NCBI GenBank assembly: GCA_030754715.1
Contig: JASLZV010000029.1
Span: 1-10,731, forward strand
From: Phycisphaerae bacterium
GTDB taxonomy: Bacteria > Planctomycetota > Phycisphaerae > SM23-33
Direction of reading: 5' to 3'
Length of the DNA: 10,731 bases
Part shown: positions 1 through 6,553 of the stretch, piece by piece
How the letters are laid out: every line of letters starts with the position of its first letter
How positions within the stretch are numbered: position 1 is the first letter of the stretch
Translations under genes and position numbers: made by a program
The notes under the pieces: generated by a model
What the model was told of the DNA's origin: nothing
Databases searched by the model: none
What the model saw: only the letters and a program-made list of their open reading frames with translations

Positions 1-173
1 CCGGGCGAGAGGATGGTAAGCACCTTGACCTTGCCGGGCTCCGTCGCCAGGACGTTCTTGTTGCCTGGCTCCTGGGGACCTCGATGTCCCAGGCGGCTGA
101 GGTGCCTGATGGCTATGTAGCCCGTGCACGCCAGCAGCAGGACGATCAGGACGGTTGCTGTTTTGGATTTCAT
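1..173 (-). CDS. DUF4340-type membrane-anchored protein, N-terminal part (cut by window edge)
   Basis: Only the first 57 codons are visible; the gene runs off the left edge. The protein begins MKSKTATVLIVLLLACTGYI, a short basic start followed by one hydrophobic helix (about residues 6-21). This is an uncleaved anchor or a signal peptide, and the polar stretch after it would lie in the periplasm. The start is an ATG at 171-173 (read on the minus strand) with a GGAG about 7 nt upstream. The gene follows the GldG-like gene by 59 nt on the same strand. In many bacteria a GldG-type gene is followed by a DUF4340 protein with exactly this kind of N-terminus. The family name therefore rests on position plus the anchor, not on visible domain sequence. 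The likely role is an accessory extracytoplasmic part of the ABC module. Substrate and mechanism are unknown. Confidence 0.6.
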   Translation of the reverse strand, partial: MKSKTATVLIVLLLACTGYIAIRHLSRLGHRGPQEPGNKNVLATEPGKVKVLTILSP

Positions 174-232
174 TTTCCGGCTCCGATTCCTTTTTCCGGA
201 CCGTTGTGCCTTTTGGGCCGGAGGCATGTGGG

Positions 233-3200
233 TTATCGACTTCTAACCAGCATGACACATCCACCGGCAACCAGCACCACCAGCGGCAGTCCGATCGCGA
301 ACACCACCAGCAGGAGCGTTCTGCTGTACGCCTGAATGTTTACCGGTTTCACCTGGGCCGGACCCGCGGCAATGCGGTCTTCCAGCCCGATTAGCCAGTA
401 GGCGCTGTTGACTACCAGATCGGCATTCATCGTCGGCCGGTCGGTTAGGGAAATCGTGCCCCGATCGCTGCGCGCCTCCACACGCCGCTCCAGGTAGGCG
501 TCCATCAGCGATATGCCCACAGTCAGCACCACCACGCGGCTGGGCTTGCGACCGGCGGCTTTGTCTTCGACGCGGCTGGCCGCTACCGCCAGGTCCAGCG
601 GCGGGCGCAGGTCGCTCTGCGGTTCGGCGCTGAAGTCCGGGCGGATGACGCCGGCCTGGCCGGCGTAGAATTCCTGCGCCAGTTCGCGAATCCTCGCGGT
701 GGCGAAGATGCCCCGCTGCTCGTGCCCTATGGTCAACAGCGGCTCGATGCCGACGCCTTCGGGCACGATGGCGGTCTCCTGCAACGGGCACGTGCCCAGC
801 GCCTGCCACAACAGCCGCTGGGCCTGAAGCGACTTGCCGATCGGATGATCGGAAAAATTGCTCAACGGCAGCCACTGAAGCAGTTGATCCTGAAGGCGCA
901 GTTGCGACGGATCGGTTTCATCCGGTACGGCCGGAACGATAACGTACTGGTTCATCACGTCGATGCCCCAGTTGCCCCGCAGGTACTCCGTCAGTTTCAG
1001 ATCTGGCGGCAGGCCCCAGCCGCCCGCCCGCGGTATCATTACGAAAACCGCCGGCGTCCCGCTGTCGATCTCGCTCCGCAGGTTGTCTATCTGGCGACCG
1101 CTCATCGGAACCGTCCCCAGCGGCGGAAGCACCAGCAGTATCCGGGGCCGCGCGGTGGTCTCGGCGGCCTCGCTGGTGGCCTCAGCGGCCCCTTGCTCCG
1201 AATACGGTTGAGTGATCTCCCAATCCCGGACCTTGAAGTTGGCCGCCTCCAGACGCTTCCGGATCTCCGTGAAAAGGCTTCTGGGGTCGGGCGCAACCTG
1301 GCCGAACATCCGCATCTGCGGCGTGGGCGCAGGCGGGCGCACGTACGCCACAAGCACCGTGGCAAACGATTCCTGCGTCATCGACAGAATCCGCGAGGCG
1401 ATTACGCTGTCGCCGTTGAATGTCCGAGCCTGCGCGCCGCTCGACGCCGCGGCGCCGAACATCGGACGCTGACGCAGCGGCCAGACCTCCTCGAACCCGA
1501 TCACCTCGGTCTTGCCACCGGCCTCGGCGATAACAATGTTGTCCTCACGCAGGTCTTCCGTAAGCGTGTCGGCCTTCAGTTCTGGAAGTTTGTCGGCCCT
1601 TTCCAGCAGCCTCTTCGCGTCCGTGACGATCTCGGCGAACAACTTCCCCGACGCCGCAGAGGCGCAAATCGCCTCAGTGGGCTTGTCGATCTCGCTCAGG
1701 GCGGAAATGGCCTTCTGTGCCCGCGTCTTGGTGTCCGCGAAGGTGGCCTGGTACTTCGGGATGGTCTTTCGCAGTGTCGCGATGACCTTGGCTTGGTTCT
1801 CGGGGGTGTAGGTCTTTGCAATCTGCCCGACCCGGATACCCAGGTTGCGGATACCGCCGGACATCTGGCCGAAAAACTTGTCCAGGCCGAAGCGTTGACC
1901 CTCGGAAACCACCAACCAGTCGGCTGAATTGATCACCAGGGCGACGTTGTCTTTGCCGGCGACGTTTTTCAGGGCTTCGGCGGCCTTGAGGGCTTCGCCG
2001 GAGGCCTGGCTGGCCGCCTTTACGAACGCACCAAGTACCTTGGCCGGGTCGGATGGGGGTGGATCGGACTCTTTGCCGACCGCCGCTGCCATCGCCGCGA
2101 CGGCCCCGGTGCTGCGGTCCACCGCCGCCAGCACCTTGGCGCGGTTGGCCGCAACTTCCCCCGGCAATGCCCCGATCCGGCCCAGCAGCCCGCGGTAGGA
2201 CACCAGCGTATCGACAACGTCCTTCAGGTCCAACCGGGTCGGGTCCGTCAGCGCCGGATAATTACGCATCCCCGTCCGGGCCAATTCCCCTTGAAGCGCC
2301 GCCCGTCTCTGGTCCAGGCGCTTGGCCAGTTGGTCCATGTTGCGGCTGACCACCGCCGGGGCGATCGGCCACTGCGAGAGGTACGACTTCCCGGGCAGTT
2401 TGTCCCACCGCGACTTCTCGGCGTTCAGCCTTCGCGACAGGTCAACAGCGCTGGCGGTGAAGGCCTGAAGGAACTCTTCATGTTTTGCCGTCTCCCCGCC
2501 TCGCTGCTTCGCGCCCAGGCGGCGGTCGATCCGCGCTCGCTGGGCGTCGCTGGTGACGTTGGCCAGGTCCACCTGCTCGCCGAGTTTGCGAGCCTTGGCC
2601 CCCATGTCCTGAAGCAGTTCCCACACCCGCGCGGAGTACTTCTCGCCTTTTTGCGCGTCCTTGGTGCCGGTGTAAACGCACGTCAGTCGCAGGGGCTCCC
2701 CCAGGCCGCCGAGTATCCTCTCGGTTCGTTTGGAGATGCTGTATCGTCCCAGCGACTCGATGCTTCGGCGGTAGTAGTCCCTCTGGGCGATCATGTTCAC
2801 CACGATGGTCAGCGTTACGGCCGCGGCTATCGTCACGGCCGCCACCGAGGCATATCGCAGGCGTCCCCGCCCGGCCGTCACAAGCGTCCACACGGCCAGC
2901 GAGCCGCCAGCGACCAGAATCCCCGCCAGTCCCTCCGGCGATATGGGCAGTAATTCGCTCTGCGCCCCGAGCGTCTCGCCCAGAAGCCTCGCCAGCAGGA
3001 ACAGCACCCCCCCCGCAAGCATGGCCAGCCAGAACACCATCAAGGTGCGCTGCGCCCAGGTCCGCCCGCGGATCAGGTGCACGCCGCATACGCCCACCAC
3101 CACCAGCACGGCAATCCACCCCGCCGCCAGGGCCGCCGCGCCGCCAGGTGTGTCATGGTCCGCCGCCAGGTAGGCAATCAGGCACGCGACGCCCGCCACC

Positions 3201-3286
3201 GACAGCACCACCGACACCAGGCCGCCCAGCCGCGCCCGCCGCCCGTTCAATAATTCCGCCGATTCCGCGTTACGCATTAGCGCCAT
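233..3286 (-). CDS. GldG-like ABC transporter auxiliary membrane protein, unusually large
   Basis: Predicted 1017-residue integral membrane protein of the GldG / 'ABC-type uncharacterised transport system' family. Five hydrophobic helices are visible at about residues 20-42, 51-72, 79-102, 119-138 and 146-166, and one C-terminal helix at about 990-1012. The roughly 820 residues between the fifth and last helices should be extracytoplasmic. They open with RYSISKRTERILGGL (residues 181-195), the usual entry to the GldG soluble domain (a 'fSLS..T..iL..L' pattern). A long Ala/Lys/Glu/Arg-rich, probably helical stretch follows (about 210-590), then a more globular part with beta-rich segments such as RPRILLVLPPLG. 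The ATG at 3286 has a GGAG 8 nt upstream and overlaps the end of the permease gene by 11 nt. A second ATG at 3277 (TAATG overlap) is possible but has no ribosome site. A longer open frame reaching 3433 would overlap the permease heavily and is not supported. GldG proteins are known partners of GldA/GldF ABC proteins. Here the substrate is unknown and gliding should not be assumed. Confidence 0.85.
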   Translation of the reverse strand: MALMRNAESAELLNGRRARLGGLVSVVLSVAGVACLIAYLAADHDTPGGAAALAAGWIAVLVVVGVCGVHLIRGRTWAQRTLMVFWLAMLAGGVLFLLARLLGETLGAQSELLPISPEGLAGILVAGGSLAVWTLVTAGRGRLRYASVAAVTIAAAVTLTIVVNMIAQRDYYRRSIESLGRYSISKRTERILGGLGEPLRLTCVYTGTKDAQKGEKYSARVWELLQDMGAKARKLGEQVDLANVTSDAQRARIDRRLGAKQRGGETAKHEEFLQAFTASAVDLSRRLNAEKSRWDKLPGKSYLSQWPIAPAVVSRNMDQLAKRLDQRRAALQGELARTGMRNYPALTDPTRLDLKDVVDTLVSYRGLLGRIGALPGEVAANRAKVLAAVDRSTGAVAAMAAAVGKESDPPPSDPAKVLGAFVKAASQASGEALKAAEALKNVAGKDNVALVINSADWLVVSEGQRFGLDKFFGQMSGGIRNLGIRVGQIAKTYTPENQAKVIATLRKTIPKYQATFADTKTRAQKAISALSEIDKPTEAICASAASGKLFAEIVTDAKRLLERADKLPELKADTLTEDLREDNIVIAEAGGKTEVIGFEEVWPLRQRPMFGAAASSGAQARTFNGDSVIASRILSMTQESFATVLVAYVRPPAPTPQMRMFGQVAPDPRSLFTEIRKRLEAANFKVRDWEITQPYSEQGAAEATSEAAETTARPRILLVLPPLGTVPMSGRQIDNLRSEIDSGTPAVFVMIPRAGGWGLPPDLKLTEYLRGNWGIDVMNQYVIVPAVPDETDPSQLRLQDQLLQWLPLSNFSDHPIGKSLQAQRLLWQALGTCPLQETAIVPEGVGIEPLLTIGHEQRGIFATARIRELAQEFYAGQAGVIRPDFSAEPQSDLRPPLDLAVAASRVEDKAAGRKPSRVVVLTVGISLMDAYLERRVEARSDRGTISLTDRPTMNADLVVNSAYWLIGLEDRIAAGPAQVKPVNIQAYSRTLLLVVFAIGLPLVVLVAGGCVMLVRSR

Positions 3287-3993
3287 CGTCGAGACTCCAG
3301 CATCTTTACGCTCAGGAACAGAAACAGCGCCGTGGCGCTGCCGAAAAAGATCCACCCGCGAGTGTCGAACATACCACGCGAAAAATCCTTGAAGTAGGTC
3401 ATGGTATTCAGCTGGGCCGCAAGGTGGTTCCACGGCTCGGGAGAGTGAATCGTCAGCAGTTGCATCATGATGGCAAAGACCGACAGGATCGCGATGCTCA
3501 CGATCGCCGCCACCAGTTGATACGGCGTCAGCGTCGAGGCGAACAGGCCCACCGACACGAACGCCGCACCCAGAAGAACCATCCCCAGGTATCCCATCAC
3601 CGCCACGCCACCGTCGGGCTGACCGTAGACCGCAATCAAAACCAGAAAAAACCCCGTCCCCGCCAGCAGCGCCAGGTAAAACCCCATCACACCCAGGAAC
3701 TTCCCAAGGATCACCTGCGTCTCGGTCACCGGGGCCGTCATGAGCGTCTCGATCGTGCCGCTGCGGAACTCCTCGGATACCAGGCGCATCGTCAGCAGCG
3801 GCGTCGCGAAGACCATGATGTAGGCCATCGCCTCAAACAGCGGGCGAAGCGACGCCTCGTGTCCCGACCGAAAAATCGCGTGGAAAAACCACATTCCAGA
3901 CGCCAGCAGGAACAACGCCCCGATTACGTACGCCATTGGCGAGAAGAAGTATCCGGCCAGCTCCCTGCGGGCCAAAATCAGCGTCTTTCGCAT
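3277..3993 (-). CDS. ABC-2 type transporter permease (GldF-like)
   Basis: Predicted 238-residue inner-membrane permease. It begins MRKTLILARRELAGYFFSPM, the common N-terminus of GldF/NosY-type ABC-2 permeases: a short amphipathic segment, then 'REL..YF.SP.AYV'. About six hydrophobic helices follow. The conserved cytoplasmic loop RLVSEEFRSGTIETLMTAPV (about residues 65-84) matches the family's 'EEr..GTlElLltsPv' motif, which contacts the ATPase. The length is typical of the family. The ATG at 3991-3993 has a strong AGGAGA site 6 nt upstream. Longer in-frame readings back to 4209 would overlap the ATPase gene and are rejected. The gene lies 55 nt after the ATPase gene, and its stop overlaps the start of the GldG-like gene, so translation of the two is probably coupled. 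It should form the membrane channel for the neighbouring ATPase. The substrate is not known. Confidence 0.92.
   Translation of the reverse strand: MRKTLILARRELAGYFFSPMAYVIGALFLLASGMWFFHAIFRSGHEASLRPLFEAMAYIMVFATPLLTMRLVSEEFRSGTIETLMTAPVTETQVILGKFLGVMGFYLALLAGTGFFLVLIAVYGQPDGGVAVMGYLGMVLLGAAFVSVGLFASTLTPYQLVAAIVSIAILSVFAIMMQLLTIHSPEPWNHLAAQLNTMTYFKDFSRGMFDTRGWIFFGSATALFLFLSVKMLESRRWR
3295..3298 (-). promoter_or_regulatory. Ribosome binding site deciding the GldG-like start
   Basis: GGAG read on the minus strand, 8 nt before the ATG at 3286 and inside the last codons of the permease gene. It favours this ATG over the one at 3277, which has no comparable site. Confidence 0.5.
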
Positions 3994-3999
3994 CTGGGC

Positions 4000-4005
4000 T
4001 CTCCT
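4000..4005 (-). promoter_or_regulatory. Strong ribosome binding site for the permease gene
   Basis: AGGAGA read on the minus strand, 6 nt before the ATG at 3993. It is the best Shine-Dalgarno match in the window and fixes the permease start inside a longer open frame. Confidence 0.7.
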
Positions 4006-4011
4006 GTATGA

Positions 4012-4030
4012 CGCGGGCGACCGGCCCGCG
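4012..4030 (-). repeat. Perfect inverted repeat (hairpin) between the ATPase and permease genes
   Basis: CGCGGGC (4012-4018) and GCCCGCG (4024-4030) form a 7 bp all-GC stem with a 5 nt loop. It sits in the 55 nt gap just upstream of the permease ribosome site. No U-tract follows on either strand, so it is not a standard intrinsic terminator. In the mRNA it could be a processing or stability element or could tune permease translation. It could also be chance in GC-rich DNA. Confidence 0.4.
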
Positions 4031-4048
4031 ATCTCGGTCGTCGGTGGT

Positions 4049-5020
4049 TCACAGGCGGGAAACCTCACCTGCAGCCTGAACGCTCTGCTTGTAGGTGATC
4101 TGAATGAAAAAATCTTCCAGAGAACCCACTTCCTTCCGCAGTTCCCGAAGCGGCCAGCCCTTTTCGGCGGCCAGTTTCGCCACCTCGGCGCGGTGGTCGC
4201 TGTTCTCATCGCCCTGGATGGTTATCCGCAGCCAGTTGCCGTGCGCGGCCTGGTCCACTTGCCGCACGCCCTTCATCGCCCCAACGCCGCGCATGACCGC
4301 ATCGGGGTCGCCCTTGACCTCGGCCACGATCCGCGATGGTCCGGTTACGCTCTTCCGCAGCGCCTCCGGCGTGCCGGAGGCCGCAATCTTCCCGCCGGCA
4401 ATCACGATCAGGTAATCGCAGATCTGCTCCACCTCGGCCAGGATGTGGCTTGACAGGATTACCGTGTGATCGCCCCGCAGCGAGAGGATCAGTTCCCGCA
4501 TGGAGCGAATCTGAGCGGGGTCTAGCCCGATGGTCGGCTCGTCCAGCACCAGCACCGGCGGATTGTGCAGCAGTACGTCCGCCAGCCCGACACGCTGCTG
4601 ATACCCGCGGGAAAGTTCCCCCAGCCGACGCCGCATCATGTCTTCCGGCTGCAACAGCCAGCACCGCTGGGCTGCACCCTCCACGGCCCCCCTCCGCGCC
4701 CGCCGCGGTATCTCACGAAGCCCCGCGCGGAACATCAGGTATTCGCCCACACGCATCTCACCGTACAGCGATACGGCCTCTGGCATGTAGCCGGTCTTCT
4801 GCCGCACGGCCACCGACTCGCTCAGTACGTCGTGACCGGCCACCGTGACCTTGCCCACCGTTGCCGACAGGAAACAGGTCAGGATCTTCAGCGTGGTGCT
4901 CTTGCCGGCGCCGTTGGGACCCAGAAAGCCCACGATGCTCCCGGCGTCCACGTGGAAGGAAATATCATCGACGGCCACCATCCGCCCGTACCTCTTGGTG
5001 AGGTTCTTGACGTCAATCAT
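4049..5020 (-). CDS. ABC transporter ATP-binding protein (GldA/CcmA type)
   Basis: Predicted 323-residue ATPase that powers the adjacent permease. The Walker A motif GPNGAGKS is at residues 34-41, and GYMPE (77-81) with a following LYGE is typical of the GldA-type Q-loop region. The signature is LSRGYQQRV (136-144), a variant of LSGGQ/LSKGYRQR. Walker B is VLVLDEPTIGLDP (156-168) with catalytic Glu161, and the switch histidine is His192 (SSHILAEVEQICD). After about residue 225 a small C-terminal domain follows and ends with SLEDFFIQIT, the usual end of this subfamily (sLEevFl.lT). All catalytic elements are present, so the protein should be active. The ATG at 5020 heads the minus-strand operon, with GAGAGGT 9 nt upstream and an AGGA immediately before it. 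A promoter candidate lies about 130 nt upstream in the divergent region. Assignment to the GldA-like class rests on the motif set and on the neighbouring permease and GldG-like genes. Confidence 0.95.
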   Translation of the reverse strand: MIDVKNLTKRYGRMVAVDDISFHVDAGSIVGFLGPNGAGKSTTLKILTCFLSATVGKVTVAGHDVLSESVAVRQKTGYMPEAVSLYGEMRVGEYLMFRAGLREIPRRARRGAVEGAAQRCWLLQPEDMMRRRLGELSRGYQQRVGLADVLLHNPPVLVLDEPTIGLDPAQIRSMRELILSLRGDHTVILSSHILAEVEQICDYLIVIAGGKIAASGTPEALRKSVTGPSRIVAEVKGDPDAVMRGVGAMKGVRQVDQAAHGNWLRITIQGDENSDHRAEVAKLAAEKGWPLRELRKEVGSLEDFFIQITYKQSVQAAGEVSRL

Positions 5021-5152
5021 GTCCTGCGTACCTCTCGAACCTGGTCTGTCGTGATGAATGTTTTGCAGGTAGGTAGGTTCCTGCGGTTCCGGGGGCTGTA
5101 GTTCGCTCGCTCGGCTCGTTATCCAGCCGGCCGCCGTGCCCCGGGACCGAAT

Positions 5153-5181
5153 ATATCAACCGCAAGCAAAGAGAATGTCAA
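5153..5181 (-). promoter_or_regulatory. Sigma70-like promoter candidate for the ABC operon
   Basis: On the minus strand, a perfect TTGACA (rc of 5176-5181) is followed after 17 nt by TGATAT (rc of 5153-5158). A better -10 match, TATATT, lies 3 nt further downstream but at a 20 nt spacing. The -35 is exact and the -10 is imperfect. Transcription would start near 5145, leaving a leader of about 125 nt before the ATPase start at 5020. Confidence 0.4.
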
Positions 5182-5223
5182 GATGTTATATCGCCTTTTC
5201 CGCACTACCCGCCCGGGCGCGCC

Positions 5224-5235
5224 GTCCGACCGGAC
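5224..5235. promoter_or_regulatory. Short inverted repeat, possible operator
   Basis: GTCCG-AC-CGGAC is a perfect 5+5 nt inverted repeat with a 2 nt centre, about 20 nt upstream of the plus-strand -35 candidate. The position suits a regulator site, but the repeat is short and may be chance. Confidence 0.2.
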
Positions 5236-5255
5236 AGCGGTTGATGTTGCCGGCG

Positions 5256-5284
5256 TTGACCGCCCCGGCTGCCTGTGATAGGAT
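5256..5284 (+). promoter_or_regulatory. Sigma70-like promoter candidate for the dehydrogenase/LPS cluster
   Basis: TTGACC (5256-5261) and TAGGAT (5279-5284) are separated by exactly 17 nt, matching 5/6 and 4/6 of the sigma70 consensus. The predicted start near 5291 leaves a leader of about 55 nt before the dehydrogenase ATG at 5346. It could serve the whole plus-strand cluster. Confidence 0.45.
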
Positions 5285-5330
5285 TACCGCTCGTTTCTTG
5301 GCGTTTTGTCCGCCGCGGCAGCCGCACCGT

Positions 5331-5335
5331 AAGGA
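5331..5335 (+). promoter_or_regulatory. Ribosome binding site for the dehydrogenase
   Basis: AAGGA, 10 nt before the ATG at 5346. It supports this start rather than the far-upstream ATG at 5136. Confidence 0.5.
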
Positions 5336-5345
5336 TTTCCCCGAC

Positions 5346-6458
5346 ATGGCCGGACATACTGTGACGCTGATTACCGGCGACGGCGTCGGCCCGGAGTTGG
5401 CCGCCGCCGCGCGGCGGTGCATAGACGCCGCCCTGTCTGCGGCGCCAGGACCCGGCGACATCGACTGGACGCTCTGCCAGGCCGGCCTGGACGTTATGGC
5501 CACAGCCGGAACGCCAATGCCACCTGAAACCATCGCCTCGGTCCGCCGCACCGACGCCACGCTCAAGGCCCCGATCACCACGCCCATCGGGGAGGGCTTT
5601 AGAAGCGTAAACGTCCTGCTCCGCCAGACGCTGGACCTCTACGCCTGCCTGCGCCCGTGCAAGTCCTACCCCGGCGTCCGCAGCCGCTACAAGGACATCG
5701 ACCTGGTGGTCGTCCGCGAAAATTGCGAGGATCTCTACGCCGGCGTGGAGTTCGTCAAGGGCCTGCCCGCCACGGCCGAGGTCATCGAGACCGTCAACCG
5801 CCTGTCGGACGACAAAAAAATTACCACGCCGACGGACACCACCGGGGTGTCGATCAAGCCCATCAGCGTGCAAAATACGTCCCGCATTTTCCACTTCGCC
5901 TTCAGGTACGCCCGCGAAAACGGCCGCGGGAAGGTCACCAGCGTACACAAAGCCAACATCATGAAGTTTACCGACGGACTGTGGAAGCAGGTGGGCGAGA
6001 AGATCGCCGCGGAATACGCCGACATCGAGTTCGAGCAGCGACTGGTGGACAACATGTGCATGCAGTTGGTCCAGAAGCCCGAACTCTACGACGTGCTGGT
6101 GCTGCCGAACCTTTATGGAGACATCCTTTCCGACCTGTGTGCCGGCCTGGTGGGGGGGTTGGGCGTGGCCCCGGGCGCAAACATCGGCGACCGCACGGCG
6201 ATTTTTGAGGCCACCCACGGCTCGGCGCCCAAGTACAAGGGCCTCAACAAGGTCAACCCCACGGCATTGATACTCTCGGGCGTGATGCTGCTGCGGTATC
6301 TACACCAGCACGATGCCGCCGACCTGCTGGAAGGCGCCGTCGCGGCCGTCATCGCCGAGGGCAAAAACGTCACCTACGACATGAAGCCGCACCGCGACGA
6401 CCCCACCGCCGTCGGCACCTCCGAGATGGCCGACGCCATCATCGCCACGATGGGCTGA
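5346..6458 (+). CDS. Isocitrate/isopropylmalate-family dehydrogenase, probably isocitrate dehydrogenase
   Basis: Predicted 370-residue cytosolic beta-decarboxylating dehydrogenase, most likely converting isocitrate to 2-oxoglutarate in the TCA cycle. The N-terminal beta strand and loop [14 protein letters not shown] (residues 5-18) is typical. Substrate residues by comparison with E. coli Icd are Ser87 and Arg93 (RSVNVLLRQ), Arg103 (LRPCKS), Arg124 ([10 protein letters not shown]), Tyr131, Lys202 (HKANIMKF), and the metal aspartates Asp259 and Asp263 (YGDILSD). The Ser and Asn of RSVNVLLR favour isocitrate over isopropylmalate. The cofactor loop [12 protein letters not shown] (288-299) carries Lys296-Tyr297 as in NADP enzymes. 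The downstream NADP-binding Arg of E. coli is replaced by Pro348 (VTYDMKP), so cofactor choice is unclear. The ATG at 5346 has AAGGA 10 nt upstream and gives the family N-terminus. The upstream extension to 5136 lacks family sequence. It is the first gene of the plus-strand cluster. Tartrate- or homoisocitrate-type activity in the same superfamily is a less likely alternative. Confidence 0.9.
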   Translation: MAGHTVTLITGDGVGPELAAAARRCIDAALSAAPGPGDIDWTLCQAGLDVMATAGTPMPPETIASVRRTDATLKAPITTPIGEGFRSVNVLLRQTLDLYACLRPCKSYPGVRSRYKDIDLVVVRENCEDLYAGVEFVKGLPATAEVIETVNRLSDDKKITTPTDTTGVSIKPISVQNTSRIFHFAFRYARENGRGKVTSVHKANIMKFTDGLWKQVGEKIAAEYADIEFEQRLVDNMCMQLVQKPELYDVLVLPNLYGDILSDLCAGLVGGLGVAPGANIGDRTAIFEATHGSAPKYKGLNKVNPTALILSGVMLLRYLHQHDAADLLEGAVAAVIAEGKNVTYDMKPHRDDPTAVGTSEMADAIIATMG

Positions 6459-6553
6459 CCGCGGACGATACGGAATACCCAAAGCCCGCGGGACTTTCCG
6501 GAGCACCTGCGGCCTTTTGTTTGTCCCTGCGGGCCGTTACCATGTCCGCTTGT

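Larger units (their letters stand above)
5021..5345. other. Divergent intergenic region (325 nt)
   Basis: This non-coding stretch separates the minus-strand ABC operon from the plus-strand dehydrogenase/LPS cluster. It holds one promoter candidate facing each way and a short inverted repeat near 5224-5235. The part at about 5150-5190 is locally AT-rich compared with its surroundings, as expected of a promoter. An open frame continues upstream from the dehydrogenase to 5136. Its translation there is Arg/Ala/Pro-rich, unlike any dehydrogenase N-terminus, and it contains no ribosome site, so I treat it as non-coding. I see no RNA gene, riboswitch or clear terminator here. Confidence 0.6.

Noticed and set aside
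136..144. Variant ABC signature LSRGYQQRV in the ATPase (residue numbers of that protein) as an inactive site
   Set aside because: LSKGYRQR-like variants are normal in this subfamily, and Walker A, Walker B, catalytic Glu and switch His are all intact.
722..1927. A long plus-strand open frame (about 401 codons) opposite the GldG-like gene
   Set aside because: It is antisense to a gene with clear membrane helices and family motifs. Its translation is Arg/Gly/His-rich with no recognisable domain, as expected of a shadow frame in GC-rich DNA.
3287..3433. Extension of the GldG-like protein by 49 residues upstream
   Set aside because: It would overlap the permease gene by about 150 nt, and the sequence there does not look like GldG. 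The ATG at 3286 has a GGAG at good spacing.
3148..4011. Plus-strand open frame of about 287 codons opposite the permease
   Set aside because: Its product is a Arg/His/Gln-rich low-complexity string with no family resemblance. The permease on the other strand has complete motifs and a strong ribosome site.
5136..5345. N-terminal extension of the dehydrogenase by 70 codons
   Set aside because: The extension does not look like a dehydrogenase or targeting sequence, covers both promoter candidates, and the ATG at 5346 has its own ribosome site and the family N-terminus.
6459..6553. Possible terminator between the dehydrogenase and lpxK
   Set aside because: CCCGCGGG and other short palindromes are present, but there is no stable stem with loop followed by a T-tract.
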